Below are positions 60,225-64,000 of a DNA stretch of 64,000 bases, in pieces. The position numbers and the translations under genes are program-made. Positions within the stretch are counted from its first letter, which is position 1. Each line of letters opens with the position of its first letter. The notes under the pieces are model-generated. The model was not told the DNA's origin and made no database searches. It was given only the letters and a program-made list of their open reading frames with translations. The stretch is from JALOLV01 sp046295175 (GTDB lineage: Bacteria; Bacteroidota; Bacteroidia; Cytophagales; Spirosomataceae), in contig JBKBNY010000004.1 in assembly GCA_046295175.1 (NCBI GenBank), positions 62,001-126,000 on the forward strand, given 5' to 3'.

Positions 60225-61556
60225 TTATGGTTTTGCTGCAAGAGGTTTCAATGAAGTTAAATCTCCAATTTTTACTGGCTGTCCTAAATCCGCACTTTTA
60301 CGAGCAGCGATTCCAACCAAAATAGCCATTGAACCATCACGACTACCAGCCGACTGGCGGAATGTGTCAGGAGCATTTGGATTTCTGAAAATCTTATCAC
60401 GCAGTTTTGCATCTCCACCACCATGACCTTCGGCCTGCGGAATCTTAATGTATTCAACATCCCCAAAGTTTTTGGTAAGCATTATTTCGTCGTAAGGCTC
60501 AATCGTCATTTTGCCCGATTCTTTAATCCAAGCATCAATACGACCTTTTGTTCCATTAAATGCAATTCGGTAACCTTCGTATGGTGAATAGGTCGTTAAT
60601 GAATAACTCACATTTACACCGTTTGCATAGTGAATTGTGGCAGCCATTTTATCATAAATATTTATATCTTCTTTAAAAACACAGCCATCTCGGTGGTAGC
60701 CATCGTATTTTTCGTTGTCGGCATAAAGGGCAACCAAACGTTTATCTTTGGTCATATCCCAATAAAATTTACAATCTTTTGTATGCGGACAAGTTCGACA
60801 GTTAGTACCTCTCAAAGTTCCGTTTTTACCATAATGTTCGAGCGAATGTTGAGCATAAACGGTTTCAGGTTCAGATTCAAGCCACCAGTTCAACAAATCA
60901 AAATGGTGTGAAGCCTTATGAACCCAAAGCGAACCGCTATTTTCTTTGAGTCGATGCCAACGACGGAAATAATCAGCTCCGTGGCGAACATCAAGATACC
61001 AATGGAAATCTACCGAAGTGACTTTACCGATAGCTCCCTCACGAATCAATTCATAAATTTTTTGACGATGTGGCGAATACCGATAGTTGAATGTTACTGT
61101 AACCTTTTTTCCAGTTCTTTTTTCGGCATCCAAAATGGCTTGACACTGAGTTTCGTCGGTTGTCATTGGTTTTTCGGTGATAATATCGGCACCCATTTCC
61201 ATTCCCTTGATAATAAATTGGCTGTGAGTACCATCAACCGTCGTAACGATAAGCAAATCGGGCTTTTGCTCACGCATCATAGCTTCAAAATCGATATAGG
61301 TTTTGCATGAAACATCAAGCATTTTTTTAGCAGTTTCGGCACGGCCAATGTTTTTATCGCACAATCCTACAAACTCTATAATATCACCAAACTCTTTGAT
61401 AACGGGCGTTCCCCACATTCCTGTTCCCCGATGTCCAGTGCCAACCATCGCCACTTTTCGCTTGGCGAAAGGTTGAGCCAAAGCAGTTCCACCAGCCATT
61501 ACTCCAGCCGTTAAAATTGATGATTTTTGTAAAAATTCTCTTCTCGTAAATTCCAT
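60225..61556 (-). CDS. Tat-exported Gfo/Idh/MocA-family oxidoreductase
   Basis: This 443-residue protein has a Tat signal (TRREFLQKSSILTAG, cleavage near LAQP) and a Gfo/Idh/MocA fold: VAMVGTGHRGTGMWG (NAD(P) site), ITEKPMTTDETQ (active-site Lys of the EKP motif near residue 121) and a C-terminal alpha/beta domain. A segment with four Cys (CRTCPHTKDC and a following Cys) is unusual. Unlike GH109 members it lacks the YPTHGLGP motif. It may oxidise or epimerise a sugar released by pectin enzymes in the periplasm. Position inside the pectin operon supports this; substrate is unknown. Confidence 0.85.
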   Translation of the reverse strand: MEFTRREFLQKSSILTAGVMAGGTALAQPFAKRKVAMVGTGHRGTGMWGTPVIKEFGDIIEFVGLCDKNIGRAETAKKMLDVSCKTYIDFEAMMREQKPDLLIVTTVDGTHSQFIIKGMEMGADIITEKPMTTDETQCQAILDAEKRTGKKVTVTFNYRYSPHRQKIYELIREGAIGKVTSVDFHWYLDVRHGADYFRRWHRLKENSGSLWVHKASHHFDLLNWWLESEPETVYAQHSLEHYGKNGTLRGTNCRTCPHTKDCKFYWDMTKDKRLVALYADNEKYDGYHRDGCVFKEDINIYDKMAATIHYANGVNVSYSLTTYSPYEGYRIAFNGTKGRIDAWIKESGKMTIEPYDEIMLTKNFGDVEYIKIPQAEGHGGGDAKLRDKIFRNPNAPDTFRQSAGSRDGSMAILVGIAARKSADLGQPVKIGDLTSLKPLAAKP

Positions 61557-61643
61557 TCTTAATAAGTTTTATAGGTTTAAAATAGGTTCGGATTCAGGTA
61601 TAAAATTACAGCTACTTGTATAACAAACCATCCTTTGCTATCC

Positions 61644-62711
61644 TTACTTTGTCCATTTTGCTTGCCAAGCAGGATAATCTTTCGACAATAATGTGGCAGG
61701 CCAGTTGCCATAATACGCATAACCAATCCGACGTTCGTTTTCAATTTCGGCAAGTGTGGCGTGTGGAACACTATCACGACCAGTAAAAAACGGTTTATTG
61801 GTTTCTAAATCATAGAATCTTGCCCAAATTGTAGAATTTGGGTCTGCAACAACGATTCGGTCTTTCCCCGACGGTTGATTTGAATCTTGAATATCAATAA
61901 CTTTAAAACCAACAATTTTTACCGAATCAAGCCATTTACAAGCGGATTCGATAGCAGTTTTAATTTGTGATGATGGGTTATCAAAACTCATTAAAAACCT
62001 AACGATTCCTACTGTTTCGTTTCCACTAATTGAAGGTAACTCAAATGCACGTGCTTTGGCAGGAGCCAGAGTTTGATTATGATGTTGAGCACACCAAGCA
62101 GTCAGTACGCCTTTTTGCTTGATTTGACAATTTAAAATACAATTTATTCCCTTCTCGACCGCAGATTTGGCTTTAGGAACTAAGTTTTTATCAATTACAT
62201 CAAAGTCGTTTGTTGATTCTGATGCATACTTTAAAACCCAGAGAACATCAATCATGGCGTTATCATTGAAAGTTATGTACTTTCGATAACTACTCGAATC
62301 AGGATAGAACTGTCCCCAACCACCCTTTGGATTTTGAGCGGTAAGCAAATAAAAAATTCCTCTTTCGGCCGATTTTAAGTAGTTGCTATTTTGGGTTTTC
62401 TTGTAAATCGAAACTAAGTATTTTATTTCACGAGTGGTTGCTTGGTCGTCAATGGTAGCATCGAGTTTAGATTTCTCTTTCAGTAAAGTTGATTTTTGAA
62501 CCTCTGTCAATTGAAGGTTGTAATTAATGGCATTTCCACCCGGTTGACACCATCCACCGTTAGCTCGCTGGTATAAAAGCATTCTTTCGGCAACAGAATC
62601 TTTCTTTACTTCCAATAATTCGGCTTGAGAATTAGGTTTGAGATTGCCTGACTTGCATCCTACAAAATTCAAAATCATCAATAATTTTATTACTAATACC
62701 ATCAGTTTCAT
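61644..62711 (-). CDS. pectate lyase, family PL10 lipoprotein
   Basis: This 355-residue protein has a lipoprotein signal (lipobox NFVGC, Cys19) and the PL10 fold of alpha/alpha helices: YQRANGGWCQPGGNAINYN, ATIDDQATTREIKYLV, NPKGGWGQFYPD and FNDNAMIDVLWVLKYA. ICQ-free C-terminal strands include WARFYDLETNKPFFTGRD. PL10 enzymes cleave pectate by beta-elimination with Ca2+ and give unsaturated products that GH105 then trims. Its ATG overlaps the TGA of the GH28 gene (62708-62711), indicating translational coupling. Outer-membrane or periplasmic anchoring is expected. Confidence 0.9.
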   Translation of the reverse strand: MKLMVLVIKLLMILNFVGCKSGNLKPNSQAELLEVKKDSVAERMLLYQRANGGWCQPGGNAINYNLQLTEVQKSTLLKEKSKLDATIDDQATTREIKYLVSIYKKTQNSNYLKSAERGIFYLLTAQNPKGGWGQFYPDSSSYRKYITFNDNAMIDVLWVLKYASESTNDFDVIDKNLVPKAKSAVEKGINCILNCQIKQKGVLTAWCAQHHNQTLAPAKARAFELPSISGNETVGIVRFLMSFDNPSSQIKTAIESACKWLDSVKIVGFKVIDIQDSNQPSGKDRIVVADPNSTIWARFYDLETNKPFFTGRDSVPHATLAEIENERRIGYAYYGNWPATLLSKDYPAWQAKWTK

Positions 62712-64000
62712 TTTTTTAGAATCACTTTATTGCCAACTCCTTGACCCAACTCAAAATCAACTTTAGATTTTTTTGTATCAGTATTAATTACTCTAATTGC
62801 CTTCGTTGATTCTCCTGAAACCTTCATAAAAACTTCTTTCCCTGCTTGTGTCTCAATCTTATCAAGCATAATTTGTTTACTATTATGAATATTGATTGTC
62901 GAACGGTCTTTGGCTAAAAGTGTGACATTTTTAAGATTGATATTTTCACCTTCGATACAAACAAACCCTTTATTTGATTGGATGTAAGAATCTTGAATCC
63001 AAACATTTTTTACGTTCATTTCGGGTACACCTCTAACCAAAATACCAGTTTCAGCACCTTTACAAATCACATTTTGAACATAAAAATCTCTAAATTGTGG
63101 TGTTCCATCATTTACAGGTAGAGTCTCCATTTTGGGCATTTCGTTCGATTCTCCGGGTTGTGGAACAGGGTCTTTTGCCATGTAATGCATGTCAAAAAGT
63201 ATCGCTTCACCCGGAATATCCGTCATATTAATGTCAGCAATATAAATTTTTTCAACAATTCCACCTCGACCACGAGCCGTCTTAAACCGCAGACCGACAT
63301 CGGTACCCAAAAAGTTACAATCTGAAATGTACATATTTCTAACCCCACCCGACATCTCAGAGCCAATTACAAAACCACCATGACCTCTAAATACTGTACA
63401 GTTTCTAACAATCACATTTTCAGTCGGCACTCCCCTTTTACGACCTTCTTCGTCACGACCTGATTTAATACAGATTCCGTCATCACCCGTATCGAAACTG
63501 CAATTTTCAATAATTGCATTTCGGCAGGATTCTAAATCAAGAGCATCATTATTTTGGCCGTACCACGGATTCTTAACTTTTACGTTATTGAGTGTTAAAT
63601 GTTCACACAATAGTGGATGGATAGTCCATGCTGGCGAATTCTGAATCAAAAAACCTTCAAGTAAAATATTTTTACAACGAATCAGTGAAAGCATATTTGG
63701 GCGTAAGAATTCCTTAATCTCTTCGGCTTTGGCAAAATCGAATCCTTCAGCAATTACGCCCGGGCGATTTAGTGTAGAACCTTTCAACGCTCTTTCAGTT
63801 GGGTACCAAGTGTCTTTTTTATCATTCAAAACACCTCCAGATTGCACTAATTTTGTCCATTCTCCGCCAGTCATTTTACTTTTTTTAACGGGTCTCCAAG
63901 CTTCTCCACCACCATCAAAAACACCCTCACCTGTAATTGCAATATTTTCTAAATCAGTACCATTAATTGGCGACATTGCCCTAATGGCATCAACACCCTC
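62708..64000 (-). CDS. GH28 polygalacturonase-like glycosidase, 5' end cut off
   Basis: The frame continues upstream to the window edge, so the N-terminus is missing; an internal ATG at 63976 is not the start. The visible 430 residues form the GH28 right-handed beta-helix. Catalytic motifs are NDALDLESC (NxD), DTGDDGICIKSG (DD), GHGGFVIGSEMSGG (GHG) and RFKTARGRGG (RxK). It hydrolyses galacturonan or rhamnogalacturonan alpha-linkages; exo-type specificity is possible. It overlaps the downstream PL10 gene by 4 bp. It is the most upstream gene of its operon that is visible. Confidence 0.92.
   Translation of the reverse strand, partial: EGVDAIRAMSPINGTDLENIAITGEGVFDGGGEAWRPVKKSKMTGGEWTKLVQSGGVLNDKKDTWYPTERALKGSTLNRPGVIAEGFDFAKAEEIKEFLRPNMLSLIRCKNILLEGFLIQNSPAWTIHPLLCEHLTLNNVKVKNPWYGQNNDALDLESCRNAIIENCSFDTGDDGICIKSGRDEEGRKRGVPTENVIVRNCTVFRGHGGFVIGSEMSGGVRNMYISDCNFLGTDVGLRFKTARGRGGIVEKIYIADINMTDIPGEAILFDMHYMAKDPVPQPGESNEMPKMETLPVNDGTPQFRDFYVQNVICKGAETGILVRGVPEMNVKNVWIQDSYIQSNKGFVCIEGENINLKNVTLLAKDRSTINIHNSKQIMLDKIETQAGKEVFMKVSGESTKAIRVINTDTKKSKVDFELGQGVGNKVILKK

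Noticed and set aside
1..64000. tRNA or rRNA genes, CRISPR arrays, insertion sequences, prophage
   Set aside because: No cloverleaf-like segments, regularly spaced repeats, transposases or integrases were seen when reading both strands; small RNAs without strong features could be missed.

Overview
The window looks like a chromosomal segment of a low-GC member of the Bacteroidota, most likely a Cytophagales/Spirosomaceae-type bacterium (Emticicia, Arcicella or Dyadobacter relatives; this placement is inference). Supporting signs are Bacteroidota-type promoters (TAnnTTTG), few Shine-Dalgarno sites, a TonB-dependent receptor, a C-terminal type IX secretion sorting domain, a paired DUF1501/DUF1800 module, a GH109 enzyme with a Tat signal, LytTR and propeller-type sensor systems, and a full pectin degradation locus. 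I saw no tRNA, rRNA, CRISPR array, insertion sequence or prophage.

Layout. 1-3.3 kb (minus): a partial secreted esterase, a YkuD-type L,D-transpeptidase and a second secreted esterase with an EF-hand-like insertion. 3.6-10.1 kb (plus): the most unusual block, six consecutive genes encoding an alpha/beta-hydrolase, an ATP-grasp ligase, a YbdK/GCS2-type carboxylate-amine ligase, a class I glutamine amidotransferase, a second divergent ATP-grasp-like protein and a class III aminotransferase. Together they read as a pathway building an unknown amide- or peptide-linked metabolite. 10.1-23.1 kb is mostly housekeeping: thioredoxin, DnaE, a DUF1460 amidase, GH109, a zinc-less sirtuin, DUF1501/DUF1800, DUF2461, TrpS and a PAP2 phosphatase. 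Two REPIN-like double hairpins with GTAG ends lie at 8.84 and 16.61 kb.

23-34 kb: a BNR/Asp-box repeat protein, a small unknown protein next to a TonB receptor, an ECF sigma factor followed by a membrane protein with a von Willebrand A-like domain, a secreted EEP-family phosphatase/nuclease, an OmpA-like lipoprotein, and a lone LytTR regulator coupled to a tiny membrane protein. 34.4-44.7 kb is accessory: a C-terminal remnant plus two intact paralogues of secreted proteins with tail-fibre-like repeats, a bacterial GRAS-domain protein, an M43-like metalloprotease lipoprotein, a frameshifted yiaA, a propeller histidine kinase with its LytTR response regulator, and a single-domain globin.

44.7-64 kb (mostly minus): two DinB-like proteins, then a pectin/galacturonate locus. 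One probable operon reads kdgF-like cupin, GH105 fusion, CE8, uxaB, uxaC, exuT, DUF4440 protein. A second reads GH28 (partial), PL10, Gfo/Idh/MocA, CE12, VOC, GH105. Between them lie a plus-strand GH105 and a GMC oxidoreductase. Pectin would be de-esterified (CE8, CE12), cut (GH28, PL10), its unsaturated ends removed (GH105) and linearised (KdgF), and galacturonate imported (ExuT) and converted by UxaC and UxaB to altronate. No SusC/SusD pair, regulator or late catabolic enzymes (UxaA, KdgK, KdgA) are in the window. Two tandem LacI-family-like operator sites lie in the divergent promoter region near 54.18 kb.
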